A stretch of DNA of 64,000 nucleotides, from contig OY365815.1 in NCBI GenBank assembly GCA_959347315.1, positions 434,001-498,000 of the forward strand. Direction: 5' to 3'. A program made the translations under genes and the position numbers. The DNA comes from Bimastos eiseni. Taxonomy: Eukaryota > Annelida > Clitellata > Crassiclitellata > Lumbricidae. Shown here piece by piece: positions 25,359 through 38,712 of this stretch (the first letter of the stretch is position 1; each line of letters begins with the position of its first letter). Under the pieces are notes generated by a model. That model was not told where the DNA came from, did not search any database, and was given only the letters and a program-made list of their open reading frames with translations.

Positions 25359-25673
25359 TAGATAGGCCTTCTATCGGTTATTACGCTTATTTGTGATATT
25401 GTGGATGTGTTCTAATAGGCCTTCTATTCGTCCTCATCAAACTCAGCAGCATCGGCACTGCATCGTCGTCATCATCCTCCTCACCATCATCATCATCATC
25501 ATCATCATCATCACCACCACCCCAACCATTACCGCCATGATCACATCCACCAGCACCATTATCATTAGCATCATCAGACCTCACCCGCCATCTGTGATTC
25601 TCCCATCAACGAACTGTGCCCGTCCTCAACAATCACCTCGTGATTCGACACCTAACCCTGACCCTGACCCTAG

Positions 25674-26595
25674 GCCCTGGCCAACAAACATCGATCATAC
25701 ATTAAGGACGCCTATGACTTCATAAACAGAATCAGAGACACTACAATAAAACCACACTATTTCTTAGTCACAGGTGATGTCACAGCATTATATACAGATA
25801 TGAACGTAGATAGAACCATCACTACTGTAAAAGAATTCTTCCGTAAAAATCCAAAAACTAACAGACTAGACGCTGAACTCTTAGAACTCCTCGAAATAGC
25901 AATGAAAACTGATGACCTCTCCTTCTGCAACAAACTCTTCCCACAAATGTTTGGGACAGCTATGGGGAAAAAACTTTTGCACGTAACTTAGCAAACATGT
26001 ACCTGGTAGAATTTGACCAAAAAGCAATGGAGGCCTTCCGCATTCACCCACTTGACTTCTTCCGGTTTCTTGACGATATCTCCTTCATATGGCCCGGTAC
26101 TGTCGAGGAGCTAAAACAATATGAGGCATTTCTAAATTCTTTAATCCTTGACATTACAGTAACCTTAACATACAATGACACTGAAATTAACTTCCTTGAC
26201 ACAACGATTTCTAGATACACAGACCAGGACAGGACTACACTGCAGACGAGAGTTTATTTTAAACAGACAGACACGCACCAATTACTGCACAGCTCATCAT
26301 TCCATCCCAAACACACATTCACTGGCATTCTGAAATCCCAAATTTTAAGATTTAAGAGATTATCTTCATTTAATTTAGAACGGACTTCGATTACTCATGT
26401 AAGACACTATTTGACAGTCCGTTACACAGAGGATATATAGCAAACGACTACTAAAAGAAACTAAGACTAACACATGGACCAGACGTGAAAAGAGTCCTAA
26501 AACTAAGAACACCGATAACAATCTCCTCCCTCCCAGTAGTCATTCCGTACAACTCACTATCTATGCGCATATTTTATGAATGGAAGAAAATCCTC
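25674..26595 (+). pseudogene. Unit 17: PLE pseudogene, EN deleted
   Basis: RT frame 1 25674-25991 (GKKLLHVT, DDLSFC). Frame 2 25997-26440 is complete to TEDI. The EN linker ends at 26595 at the shared deletion junction. It closes copy 1 of higher-order repeat A and holds the position that unit 12 holds upstream. Confidence 0.85.
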
Positions 26596-26610
26596 TGACC
26601 GTGACCCTAG

Positions 26611-27214
26611 GCGCTGGCCAACAAACATCCATCATACATTAAGGACGCCCATGACCTCATAAACAGAATCAGAGACACTACAATAAAACCACACTATTTC
26701 TTAGTCACAGGTGATGTCACAGCATTATATACAGATATGAACGTAGATAGCACCATCACTTCTGTAAAAGAATTCTTCCGTAAAAATCCAAAAACTAACA
26801 GACCAGACGCTGAACTCTTAGAACTCCTGGAAAGAGCTATGAAAACTGATGACTTCTCCTTCTGCAACAAACTCTTCCCACAAATGTTTGGGACAGCTAT
26901 GAGGGAAGAACCTTTTCACGTAACTTAGCAAACATGTACCTGGTAGAAGTTGACCAAAAAGCAATGGAGGCCTTCCACATTCACCCACTTGACTTCTTCC
27001 GGTTTCTTGACGATATCTCCTTCATATGGCCTGGTACTGTCGAGGAGCTAAAACAATATGAGGCCATTCTAAATTCTTTAATCCTTGACATTACAGTAAC
27101 CTTAACATACAATGACACTGAAATTAACTTCCTTGACACAACGATTTCTAGATACACAGACCAGGACAGGACTACGCTGCAGACGAGAGTTTATTTTAAA
27201 CAGACAGACACGCA
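26611..27214 (+). pseudogene. Unit 18: short unit, RT fused to microsatellite
   Basis: Same structure and same encoded peptides as unit 13, 6908 bases upstream: RT frame 1 26611-26928, chimeric His-tailed frame 26934-27371. No distinguishing change seen by eye. Confidence 0.85.
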
Positions 27215-27407
27215 TCTTCATCATCATCATCATCACCACCACCACCACCCCAACCATTACCGCCATGATCACATCAGCCAGCACCATTGTCATAAGCATC
27301 ATCAGACCTCACCCGCCATCTGTGATTCTCCCATCAACGAACTGTGTCCGTGCTCAACAAACACCTCGTGATTCGACAACTAACCCTGACCCAGACCCTG
27401 ACCCTAG

Positions 27408-28819
27408 GCCCTGGCCAACAAACATCCATAATACATTAAGGACACCCATGACCTCATAAACAGAATCAGAGACACTACAATAAAACCACACTATTTCTTA
27501 GTCACAGGTGATGTCACAGCATTATATACAGATATGAACGTAGATAGCACCATCACTTCTGTAAAAGAATTCTTCCGTAAAAATCCAAAAACTAACAGAC
27601 CAGACGCTGAACTCTCAGAACTCCTCGAAATAGCAATGAAAACTGATGACTTCTCTTTCTGCAACAAACTCTTCCCACAAATGTTTGGGACAGCTATGAG
27701 GGAAGAACCTTTGCACGTAACTTAGCAAACATGTACCTGGTAGAATTTGACCAAAAAGCAATGGAGGCCTTCCACATTCACCCACTTGACTTCTTCCGGT
27801 TTCTTGACGATATCTCCTTCATATGGCCTGGTACTGTCGAGGAGCTAAAACAATATGAGGCATTTCTAAACTCTTTAATCCTTGACATTACAGTAACCTT
27901 AACATACAATGACACTGAAATATTAACTTCCTCGACACAACGATTTCTAGATACACAGACTAGGACAGGACTACACTGCAGACGAGAGTTTATTTTAAAC
28001 AGACAGACACGCACCAATTACTGCACAGCTCATCATTCCATCGCAAACACACATTCACTGGCATTCTGAATTCCCAAATTTTAAGATTTAAGAGATTATC
28101 TTCATTTCATTTAGATCGGATTCGATTACTCATGTAAGACACTATTTGACAGTCCGATACACAGAGGATATATAGCAAACGACTACTAAGGGAAACTAAG
28201 ACTAACACATGGACCAGACGTGAAAAGAGTCCTAAAACTAAGAACACCGATAACAATCTCCTCCCTCCCAGTAGTCATTCCGTACAACCAACTATCTATG
28301 CGCATATTTTATGAATGGAAGAAAATCCTCATGCAAGATAATAATACACTGCAGCATTACCGCATAATACCAGCCCATTCTAGAAATAGGAACCCAAAAG
28401 AATTACTAGCTCCACGTAAAAATAAGCCTATAAAACCCACGAAAAATACTAACATAGGTTCAAACAAATGTAACACACCTTCATGCACACAATCATGCCC
28501 ATACATAACAGTCTCCAAAACATACTCAAGCACATACACACGCCGCATTTACACCATAATCAAGCGACTAGGCTGCCAAGGCACTAACACAATCTACCTA
28601 ATAACTTGTAGCGCCTGCAACGAACAATACATAGACCACATACAAGGCAAGGTAGTAGAAGGCCTATCAGAACACATCCACAATATAACGAATGAGCATA
28701 ATAACCCACTAGCAAACCACTTCAACTCAAACAACCACTCACTAGAAAATGTTACAGTTATGCCAACAGTCACTGTTGCTGCATTAGAAATGGCTCTTTT
28801 CAGGCCAACAGTAATATAA
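27408..28819 (+). pseudogene. Unit 19: PLE RT/GIY-YIG pseudogene, EN open
   Basis: Counterpart of unit 14. RT frame 1 27408-27725, frame 2 27731-28069, EN 28220-28819. Differs from unit 14 by cagactagg, gtccgataca and ctactaaggg, all three shared with unit 24. This places copies 2 and 3 of the higher-order repeat together. Confidence 0.85.
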
Positions 28820-29134
28820 TAGGTAGGCCATCTGTAAGTTATTACGCTTATTTGTTATATTGTGGATGTGTTCTAATAGGCCTTCTATTCGTCCTCATCA
28901 AACTCAGCAGCATCGGAACTGCATCGTCGTCATCATCCTCCTCACCATCATCATCATCATCATCATCATCATCACCACCACCCCAACCATTACCGCCATG
29001 ATCACATCCACCAGCACCATTATCATAAGCATCATCAGACCTCACCCGCCATCTGTGATTCTCCCATCAACGAACTGTGCCCGTCCTCAACAATCACCTC
29101 GTGATTCGACACCTAACCCTGACCCTGACCCTAG

Positions 29135-30545
29135 GCCCTGGCCAACAAACATCGATCATACATTAAGGACGCCTATGACTTCATAAACAGAATCAGAGAC
29201 ACTACAATAAAACCACACTATTTCTTAGTCACAGGTGATGTCACAGCATTATATACAGATATGAACGTAGATAGAACCATCACTACTGTAAAAGAATTCT
29301 TACGTAAAAATCCAAAAACTAACAGACTAGACGCTGAACTCTTAGAACTCCTCGAAATAGCAATGAAAACTGATGACTTCTCCTTCTGCAACAAACTCTT
29401 TTCACAAATGTTTGGGACAGCTATGGGGAAAAAACTTTTGCACGTAACTTAGCAAACATGTACCTGGTAGAATTTGACCAAAAAGCAATGGAGGCCTTCC
29501 GCATTCACCCACTTGACTTCTTCCGGTTTCTTGACGATATCTCCTTCATATGGCCCGGTACTGTCGAGGAGCTAAAACAATATGAGGCATTTCTAAATTC
29601 TTTAATCCCTGACATTACAGTAACCTTAACATACAATGACACTGAAATTAACTTCCTTGACACAACGATTTCTAGATACACAGACCAGGACAGGACTACA
29701 CTGCAGACGAGAGTTTATTTTAAACAGACAGACACGCACCAATTACTGCACAGCTCATCATTCCATCCCAAACACACATTCACTGGCATTCTGAAATCCC
29801 AAATTTTAAGATTTAAGAGATTATCTTCATTTAATTTAGAACGGACTTCGATTACTCATGTAAGACACTATTTGACAGTCCGTTACACAGAGGATATATA
29901 GCAAACGACTACTAAAAGAAACTAAGACTAACACATGGACCAGACGTGAAAAGAGTCCTAAAACTAAGAACACCGATAACAATCTCCTCCCTCCCAGTAG
30001 TCATTCCGTACAACCAACTATCTCTGCGCATATTTTATGAATGGAAGAAAATCCTCATGCAAGATAATAATACACTGCAGCATTACCGCATAATACCAGC
30101 CCATTCTAGAAATAGGAACCCAAAAGAATTACTAGATCCACGTAAAAATAAGCCTATAAAACCCACGAAAAATACTAACATAGGTTCAAACAAATGTAAC
30201 ACACCTTCATGCACACAATCATGCCCATACATAACAGTCTCCAAAACATACTCAAGCACATACACACGCCGCAAGTACACCATAATCAAGCGACTAGGCT
30301 GCCAAGGCACTAACACAATCTACCTAATAACTTGTAGCGCCTGCAACGAACAATACATAGACCACACACAAAGCAAGGTAGTAGAAGGCATATCAGAACA
30401 CATCCACAATATAACGAATGAGCATAATAACCCACTAGCAAACCACTTCAACTCAAACAACCACTCACTAGAAAATGTTACAGTTATGCCAACAGTCACT
30501 GTTGCTGCGTTAGAAATGGCTCTTTTCAGGCCAACAGTAATATAA
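29135..30545 (+). pseudogene. Unit 20: PLE RT/GIY-YIG pseudogene, EN open
   Basis: Counterpart of unit 15: RT frame 1 29135-29452, frame 2 29458-29901, EN 29946-30545. EGISEH replaces EGLSEH, a private change. Has the standard NSLIPD and CTQS where unit 15 has NFLIPD and CIQS. Confidence 0.85.
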
Positions 30546-30671
30546 TAGGTAGGCCATCTGTAAGTTATTACGCTTATTTGTTATATTGTGGATGTGTTCT
30601 AATAGGCCTTCTATTCGTCGTCATCAAACTCAGCAGCATCGGAACTGCATCGTCGTCATCATCATCCTCAC

Positions 30672-30703
<32 letters not shown>

Positions 30704-30862
30704 CCACCACCCCAACATCACCGCCATGATCACATCCACCAGCACCATTATCATAAGCATCGTCAGACCTCACCCGCCATCTGTGAATCTCCCATCAACG
30801 AACTGTGCCCGTCCTCAACAATAACCTCGTGATTCGACACCTAACCCTGACCCAGACCCTAG

Positions 30863-32269
30863 GCTCTGGCCAACAAACATCCATCATACATTAAGGACGC
30901 CTATGACTTCATAAACAGAATCAGAGACACTACAATAAAACCACACTATATCTTAGTCACAGGTGATGTCACAGCATTATATACAGATATGAACGTAGAT
31001 AGAACCTTCACTTCTGTAAAAGAATTCTTCCGTAAAAATCCAAAAACTAACAGACTAGACGCTGAACTCTTAGAACTCCCGGAAATAGCAATGAAAACTG
31101 ATGACTTCTCCTTCTGCAACAAACTCTTCCCACAAATGTTTGGGACAGCTATGAGGGAAGAACCTTTGCACGTAACTTAGCAAACATGTACCTGGTAGAA
31201 GTTGACCAAAAAGCAATGAAGGCCTCCTTCCACATTCACCCACTTGACTTCTTCCGGTTTCTTGACGATATCTCCTTCATATGGCCTGGTACTGTCGAGG
31301 AGCTAAAACAATATGAGGCATTTCTAAACTCTTTAATCCTTGACATTACAGTAACCTTTACAAGCAATGACACTGAAATATTAACTTCTTTGACACAACG
31401 ATTTCTAGATACACAGTCCAGGACAGGACTACACTGCAGACGAGAGTTTATTTCAAACAGACAGACACGCACCAATAACTGCACAGCTCATCATTCCATC
31501 CCAAACACACATTCACTGGCATTCTGAAATCCAAAATTTTAAGATTTAAGAGATTATCTTCATTTAATTTAGAACGGACTTCGATTACTCATGTAAGACA
31601 CTATTTGACAGTCCGTTACACAGAGGATATATAGCAAACGACTACTACGGGAAACTAAGACTAACACATGGACCAGACGTGAAAAGAGTCCTAAAACTAA
31701 GAACACTGATAACAATCTCCACCCTCCCAGTAGTCATTCCGTACAACTCACTATCTATGCGCATATTTTATGAATGGAAGAAAATCCTCATGCAAGATAA
31801 TAATACACTGCAGCATTACCGCATAATACCAGCCTACTCTAGAAATAGGAACCTAAGAGCTCCACGTAAAAATAAGCCTATAAAACCCACGAAAAATACT
31901 AACATAGGTTCAAACAAATGTAACACACCTTCATGCACACAATCATGCCCATACGTATCAGTCTCCAAAACATACTCAAGCACATACACACGCCGCAAGT
32001 ACACCATAATCAAGCGACTAGGCTGCCAAGGCACTAACACAATCTACCTAATAACTTGTCGCGCCTGCAACGAACAATACATAGACCACATACAAGGCAA
32101 GGTAGTAGAAGGCCTATCAGAACACATCCACAATATAACGAATGAGCATAATAACCCACTAGCAAACCACTTCAACTCAAACAACCACTCACTAGAAAAT
32201 GTTACAGTTATGCCAACAGTCACTGTTGCTGCATTAGAAATGGCTCTTTTCAGGCCAACAGTAATATAA
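30863..32269 (+). pseudogene. Unit 21: PLE RT/GIY-YIG pseudogene, EN open
   Basis: Counterpart of unit 16: RT frame 1 30863-31180, frame 2 31186-31527, EN 31679-32269. A 3-base in-frame insertion gives Met-Lys-Ala-Ser-Phe-His near 31.22 kb, unique in the window. HIHNIT is intact, unlike unit 16. Confidence 0.85.
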
Positions 32270-32584
32270 TAGATAGGCCTTCTATCGGTTATTACGCTTA
32301 TTTGTGATATTGTGGATGTGTTCTAATAGGCCTTCTATTCGTCCTCATCAAACTCAGCAGCATCGGCACTGCATCGTCGTCATCATCCTCCTCACCATCA
32401 TCATCATCATCATCATCATCATCACCACCACCCCAACCATTACCGCCATGATCACATCCACCAGCACCATTATCATAAGCATCATCAGACCTCACCCGCC
32501 ATCTGTGATTCTCCCATCAACGAACTGTGCCCGTCCTCAACAATAACCTCGTGATTCGACACCTAACCCTGACCCTGACCCTAG

Positions 32585-33506
32585 GCCCTGGCCAACAAAC
32601 ATCGATCATACATTAAGGACGCCTATGACTTCATAAACAGAATCAGAGACACTACAATAAAACCACACTATTTCTTAGTCACAGGTGATGTCACAGCATT
32701 ATATGCAGATATGAACGTAGATAGAACCATCACTACTGTAAAAGAATTCTTCCGTAAAAATCCAAAAACTAACAGACTAGACGCTGAACTCTTAGAACTC
32801 CTCGAAATAGCAATGAAAACTGATGACCTCTCCTTCTGCAACAAACTCTTCCCACAAATGTTTGGGACAGCTATGGGGAAAAAACTTTTGCACGTAACTT
32901 AGCAAACATGTACCTGGTAGAATTTGACCAAAAAGCAATGGAGGCCTTCCGCATTCACCCACTTGACTTCTTCCGGTTTCTTGACGATATCTCCTTCATA
33001 TGGCCCGGTACTGTCGAGGAGCTAAAACAATATGAGGCATTTCTAAATTCTTTAATCCTTGACATTACAGTAACCTTAACATACAATGACACTGAAATTA
33101 ACTTCCTTGACACAACGACTTCTAGATACACAGTCCAGGACAGGACTACACTGCAGACGAGAGTTTATTTTAAACAGACAGACACGCACCAATTACTGCA
33201 CAGCTCATCATTCCATCCCAAACACACATTCACTGGCATTCTGAAATCCCAAATTTTAAGATTTAAGAGATTATCTTCATTTAATTTAGAACGGACTTCG
33301 ATTACTCATGTAAGACACTATTTGACAGTCCGTTACACAGAGGATATATAGCAAACGACTACTAAAAGAAACTAAGACTAACACATGGACCAGACGTGAA
33401 AAGAGTCCTAAAACTAAGAACACCGATAACAATCTCCTCCCTCCCAGTAGTCATTCCGTACAACTCACTATCTATGCGCATATTTTATGAATGGAAGAAA
33501 ATCCTC
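32585..33506 (+). pseudogene. Unit 22: PLE pseudogene, EN deleted, with conversion-like patch
   Basis: Counterpart of unit 17: RT frame 1 32585-32902, frame 2 32908-33351. Carries acgacttctagatacacagtcc near 33.12 kb (Thr-Thr-Thr-Ser and Tyr-Thr-Val-Gln), two alleles otherwise seen with gaaatatt in the right family, but here without that insertion. Confidence 0.85.
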
Positions 33507-33521
33507 TGACCGTGACCCTAG

Positions 33522-34125
33522 GCGCTGGCCAACAAACATCCATCATACATTAAGGACGCCCATGACCTCATAAACAGAATCAGAGACACTACAATAAAAC
33601 CACACTATTTCTTAGTCACAGGTGATGTCACAGCATTATATACAGATATGAACGTAGATAGCACCATCACTTCTGTAAAAGAATTCTTCCGTAAAAATCC
33701 AAAAACTAACAGACCAGACGCTGAACTCTTAGAACTCCTGGAAAGAGCTATGAAAACTGATGACTTCTCCTTCTGCAACAAACTCTTCCCACAAATGTTT
33801 GGGACAGCTATGAGGGAAGAACCTTTTCACGTAACTTAGCAAACATGTACCTGGTAGAAGTTGACCAAAAAGCAATGGAGGCCTTCCACATTCACCCACT
33901 TGACTTCTTCCGGTTTCTTGACGATATCTCCTTCATATGGCCTGGTACTGTCGAGGAGCTAAAACAATATGAGGCCATTCTAAATTCTTTAATCCTTGAC
34001 ATTACAGTAACCTTAACATACAATGACACTGAAATTAACTTCCTTGACACAACGATTTCTAGATACACAGACCAGGACAGGACTACGCTGCAGACGAGAG
34101 TTTATTTTAAACAGACAGACACGCA
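33522..34125 (+). pseudogene. Unit 23: short unit, RT fused to microsatellite
   Basis: Third copy of the unit 13/18 structure; RT frame 1 33522-33839, His-tailed frame 33845-34282, same peptides. Confidence 0.85.
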
Positions 34126-34318
34126 TCTTCATCATCATCATCATCACCACCACCACCACCCCAACCATTACCGCCATGATCACATCAGCCAGCACCATTG
34201 TCATAAGCATCATCAGACCTCACCCGCCATCTGTGATTCTCCCATCAACGAACTGTGTCCGTGCTCAACAAACACCTCGTGATTCGACAACTAACCCTGA
34301 CCCAGACCCTGACCCTAG

Positions 34319-35730
34319 GCCCTGGCCAACAAACATCCATAATACATTAAGGACACCCATGACCTCATAAACAGAATCAGAGACACTACAATAAAACCAC
34401 ACTATTTCTTAGTCACAGGTGATGTCACAGCATTATATACAGATATGAACGTAGATAGCACCATCACTTCTGTAAAAGAATTCTTCCGTAAAAATCCAAA
34501 AACTAACAGACCAGACGCTGAACTCTCAGAACTCCTCGAAATAGCAATGAAAACTGATGACTTCTCTTTCTGCAACAAACTCTTCCCACAAATGTTTGGG
34601 ACAGCTATGAGGGAAGAACCTTTGCACGTAACTTAGCAAACATGTACCTGGTAGAATTTGACCAAAAAGCAATGGAGGCCTTCCACATTCACCCACTTGA
34701 CTTCTTCCGGTTTCTTGACGATATCTCCTTCATATGGCCTGGTACTGTCGAGGAGCTAAAACAATATGAGGCATTTCTAAACTCTTTAATCCTTGACATT
34801 ACAGTAACCTTAACATACAATGACACTGAAATATTAACTTCCTCGACACAACGATTTCTAGATACACAGACTAGGACAGGACTACACTGCAGACGAGAGT
34901 TTATTTTAAACAGACAGACACGCACCAATTACTGCACAGCTCATCATTCCATCGCAAACACACATTCACTGGCATTCTGAATTCCCAAATTTTAAGATTT
35001 AAGAGATTATCTTCATTTCATTTAGATCGGATTCGATTACTCATGTAAGACACTATTTGACAGTCCGATACACAGAGGATATATAGCAAACGACTACTAA
35101 GGGAAACTAAGACTAACACATGGACCAGACGTGAAAAGAGTCCTAAAACTAAGAACACCGATAACAATCTCCTCCCTCCCAGTAGTCATTCCGTACAACC
35201 AACTATCTATGCGCATATTTTATGAATGGAAGAAAATCCTCATGCAAGATAATAATACACTGCAGCATTACCGCATAATACCAGCCCATTCTAGAAATAG
35301 GAACCCAAAAGAATTACTAGCTCCACGTAAAAATAAGCCTATAAAACCCACGAAAAATACTAACATAGGTTCAAACAAATGTAACACACCTTCATGCACA
35401 CAATCATGCCCATACATAACAGTCTCCAAAACATACTCAAGCACATACACACGCCGCATTTACACCATAATCAAGCGACTAGGCTGCCAAGGCACTAACA
35501 CAATCTACCTAATAACTTGTAGCGCCTGCAACGAACAATACATAGACCACATACAAGGCAAGGTAGTAGAAGGCCTATCAGAACACATCCACAATATAAC
35601 GAATGAGCATAATAACCCACTAGCAAACCACTTCAACTCAAACAACCACTCACTAGAAAATGTTACAGTTATGCCAACAGTCACTGTTGCTGCATTAGAA
35701 ATGGCTCTTTTCAGGCCAACAGTAATATAA
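34319..35730 (+). pseudogene. Unit 24: PLE RT/GIY-YIG pseudogene, EN open
   Basis: Matches unit 19 including its three diagnostic changes. RT frame 1 34319-34636, frame 2 34642-34980 (shifted by gaaatatt), EN 35131-35730 with RRIYTI. Confidence 0.85.
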
Positions 35731-36045
35731 TAGGTAGGCCATCTGTAAGTTATTACGCTTATTTGTTATATTGTGGATGTGTTCTAATAGGCCTTCTATT
35801 CGTCCTCATCAAACTCAGCAGCATCGGAACTGCATCGTCGTCATCATCCTCCTCACCATCATCATCATCATCATCATCATCATCACCACCACCCCAACCA
35901 TTACCGCCATGATCACATCCACCAGCACCATTATCATAAGCATCATCAGACCTCACCCGCCATCTGTGATTCTCCCATCAACGAACTGTGCCCGTCCTCA
36001 ACAATCACCTCGTGATTCGACACCTAACCCTGACCCTGACCCTAG

Positions 36046-37456
36046 GCCCTGGCCAACAAACATCGATCATACATTAAGGACGCCTATGACTTCATAAACA
36101 GAATCAGAGACACTACAATAAAACCACACTATTTCTTAGTCACAGGTGATGTCACAGCATTATATACAGATATGAACGTAGATAGAACCATCACTACTGT
36201 AAAAGAATTCTTACGTAAAAATCCAAAAACTAACAGACTAGACGCTGAACTCTTAGAACTCCTCGAAATAGCAATGAAAACTGATGACTTCTCCTTCTGC
36301 AACAAACTCTTTTCACAAATGTTTGGGACAGCTATGGGGAAAAAACTTTTGCACGTAACTTAGCAAACATGTACCTGGTAGAATTTGACCAAAAAGCAAT
36401 GGAGGCCTTCCGCATTCACCCACTTGACTTCTTCCGGTTTCTTGACGATATCTCCTTCATATGGCCCGGTACTGTCGAGGAGCTAAAACAATATGAGGCA
36501 TTTCTAAATTCTTTAATCCCTGACATTACAGTAACCTTAACATACAATGACACTGAAATTAACTTCCTTGACACAACGATTTCTAGATACACAGACCAGG
36601 ACAGGACTACACTGCAGACGAGAGTTTATTTTAAACAGACAGACACGCACCAATTACTGCACAGCTCATCATTCCATCCCAAACACACATTCACTGGCAT
36701 TCTGAAATCCCAAATTTTAAGATTTAAGAGATTATCTTCATTTAATTTAGAACGGACTTCGATTACTCATGTAAGACACTATTTGACAGTCCGTTACACA
36801 GAGGATATATAGCAAACGACTACTAAAAGAAACTAAGACTAACACATGGACCAGACGTGAAAAGAGTCCTAAAACTAAGAACACCGATAACAATCTCCTC
36901 CCTCCCAGTAGTCATTCCGTACAACCAACTATCTCTGCGCATATTTTATGAATGGAAGAAAATCCTCATGCAAGATAATAATACACTGCAGCATTACCGC
37001 ATAATACCAGCCCATTCTAGAAATAGGAACCCAAAAGAATTACTAGATCCACGTAAAAATAAGCCTATAAAACCCACGAAAAATACTAACATAGGTTCAA
37101 ACAAATGTAACACACCTTCATGCACACAATCATGCCCATACATAACAGTCTCCAAAACATACTCAAGCACATACACACGCCGCAAGTACACCATAATCAA
37201 GCGACTAGGCTGCCAAGGCACTAACACAATCTACCTAATAACTTGTAGCGCCTGCAACGAACAATACATAGACCACACACAAAGCAAGGTAGTAGAAGGC
37301 CTATCAGAACACATCCACAATATAACGAATGAGCATAATAACCCACTAGCAAACCACTTCAACTCAAACAACCACTCACTAGAAAATGTTACAGTTATGC
37401 CAACAGTCACTGTTGCTGCGTTAGAAATGGCTCTTTTCAGGCCAACAGTAATATAA
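36046..37456 (+). pseudogene. Unit 25: PLE RT/GIY-YIG pseudogene, EN open
   Basis: Matches unit 20 except that EGLSEH is standard. RT frame 1 36046-36363, frame 2 36369-36812, EN 36857-37456 with LSLRIF (no Met27). The following spacer has a private cctcgcc at the edge of the microsatellite. Confidence 0.85.
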
Positions 37457-37582
37457 TAGGTAGGCCATCTGTAAGTTATTACGCTTATTTGTTATATTGT
37501 GGATGTGTTCTAATAGGCCTTCTATTCGTCGTCATCAAACTCAGCAGCATCGGAACTGCATCGTCGTCATCATCATCCTCGC

Positions 37583-37614
<32 letters not shown>

Positions 37615-37773
37615 CCACCACCCCAACATCACCGCCATGATCACATCCACCAGCACCATTATCATAAGCATCGTCAGACCTCACCCGCCATCTGTGAATC
37701 TCCCATCAACGAACTGTGCCCGTCCTCAACAATAACCTCGTGATTCGACACCTAACCCTGACCCAGACCCTAG

Positions 37774-38697
37774 GCTCTGGCCAACAAACATCCATCATAC
37801 ATTAAGGACGCCTATGACTTCATAAACAGAATCAGAGACACTACAATAAAACCACACTATATCTTAGTCACAGGTGATGTCACAGCATTATATACAGATA
37901 TGAACGTAGATAGAACCTTCACTTCTGTAAAAGAATTCTTCCGTAAAAATCCAAAAACTAACAGACTAGACGCTGAACTCTTAGAACTCCCGGAAATAGC
38001 AATGAAAACTGATGACTTCTCCTTCTGCAACAAACTCTTCCCACAAATGTTTGGGACAGCTATGAGGGAAGAACCTTTGCACGTAACTTAGCAAACATGT
38101 ACCTGGTAGAAGTTGACCAAAAAGCAATGGAGGCCTTCCACATTCACCCACTTGACTTCTTCCGGTTTCTTGACGATATCTCCTTCATATGACCTGGTAA
38201 TGTCGAGGAGCTAAAACAATATGAGGCATTTCTAAACTCTTTAATCCTTGACATTACAGTAACCTTAACATACAATGACACTGAAATATTAACTTCCTCG
38301 ACACAACGATTTCTTGATACACAGACCAGGACAGGACTACACTGCAGACGAGAGTTTATTTTAAACAGACAGACACGCACCAATTACTGCACAGCTCATC
38401 ATTCCATCGCAAACACACATTCACTGGCATTCTGAATTCCCAAATTTTAAGATTTAAGAGATTATCTTCATTTCATTTAGAACGGACTTCGATTACTCAT
38501 GTAAGACACTATTTGACAGTCCGTTACACAGAGGATATATAGCAAACGACTACTAAAAGAAACTAAGACTAACACATGGACCAGACGTGAAAAGAGTCCT
38601 AAAACTAAGACCACCGATAACAATCTCCTCCCTCCCAGTAGTCATTCCGTACAACTCACTATCTATGCGCATATTTTATGAATGGAAGAAAATCCTC
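37774..38697 (+). pseudogene. Unit 26: hybrid PLE pseudogene, EN deleted
   Basis: The first 0.4 kb equals units 16/21 (RTFTSV, VEVDQK). From about 38.19 kb it has TGA 38190-38192, ggtaatgtcg, gaaatatt with cctcgac, and then the EN-deletion junction. Frame 1 is open 37774-38091. The switch point explains why higher-order copy 3 is one unit short. Confidence 0.85.
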
Positions 38698-38712
38698 TGA
38701 CCCTGACCCTAG

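Larger units (their letters stand above)
19688..26595 (+). repeat. Higher-order repeat A, copy 1 (6.91 kb)
   Basis: This runs from one EN-deletion junction to the next. It contains in order a short unit with an RT-to-microsatellite deletion, three full units, and a unit truncated inside the EN. The same order and the same private variants recur 6908 bases later. Copy 1 differs from copies 2 and 3 at several shared sites, for example Arg instead of Pro in the spacer near 21.98 kb and TAC instead of TAA near 21.28 kb, so copies 2 and 3 are sisters. Confidence 0.9.
26596..33506 (+). repeat. Higher-order repeat A, copy 2 (6.91 kb)
   Basis: Near-identical by eye to the copy upstream, with spacings 797, 1727, 1728, 1722 and 937 between anchors. 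Private changes include a 3-base insertion near 31.22 kb (Lys-Ala-Ser in place of Glu-Ala) and Leu to Ile in the EN near 30.39 kb. These argue that it is a real, slightly diverged copy and not a pure assembly duplicate. Confidence 0.9.
33507..38697 (+). repeat. Higher-order repeat A, copy 3, one unit short (5.19 kb)
   Basis: This follows copy 2 closely until about 38.18 kb, then switches inside the RT to another unit type carrying a TGA at 38190-38192, and reaches the EN-deletion junction one unit early. Its length is 5191 bases, about 1720 less than copy 2, which is one unit. The last unit is therefore a hybrid formed by loss of one monomer. Confidence 0.8.

Noticed and set aside
19688..38697. 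Higher-order repeat as a pure assembly artefact
   Set aside because: Private differences between copies (3-base insertion at 31.22 kb, Leu to Ile near 30.39 kb, unit 22 patch, missing unit in copy 3) argue for real copies, though only spanning reads can settle it.
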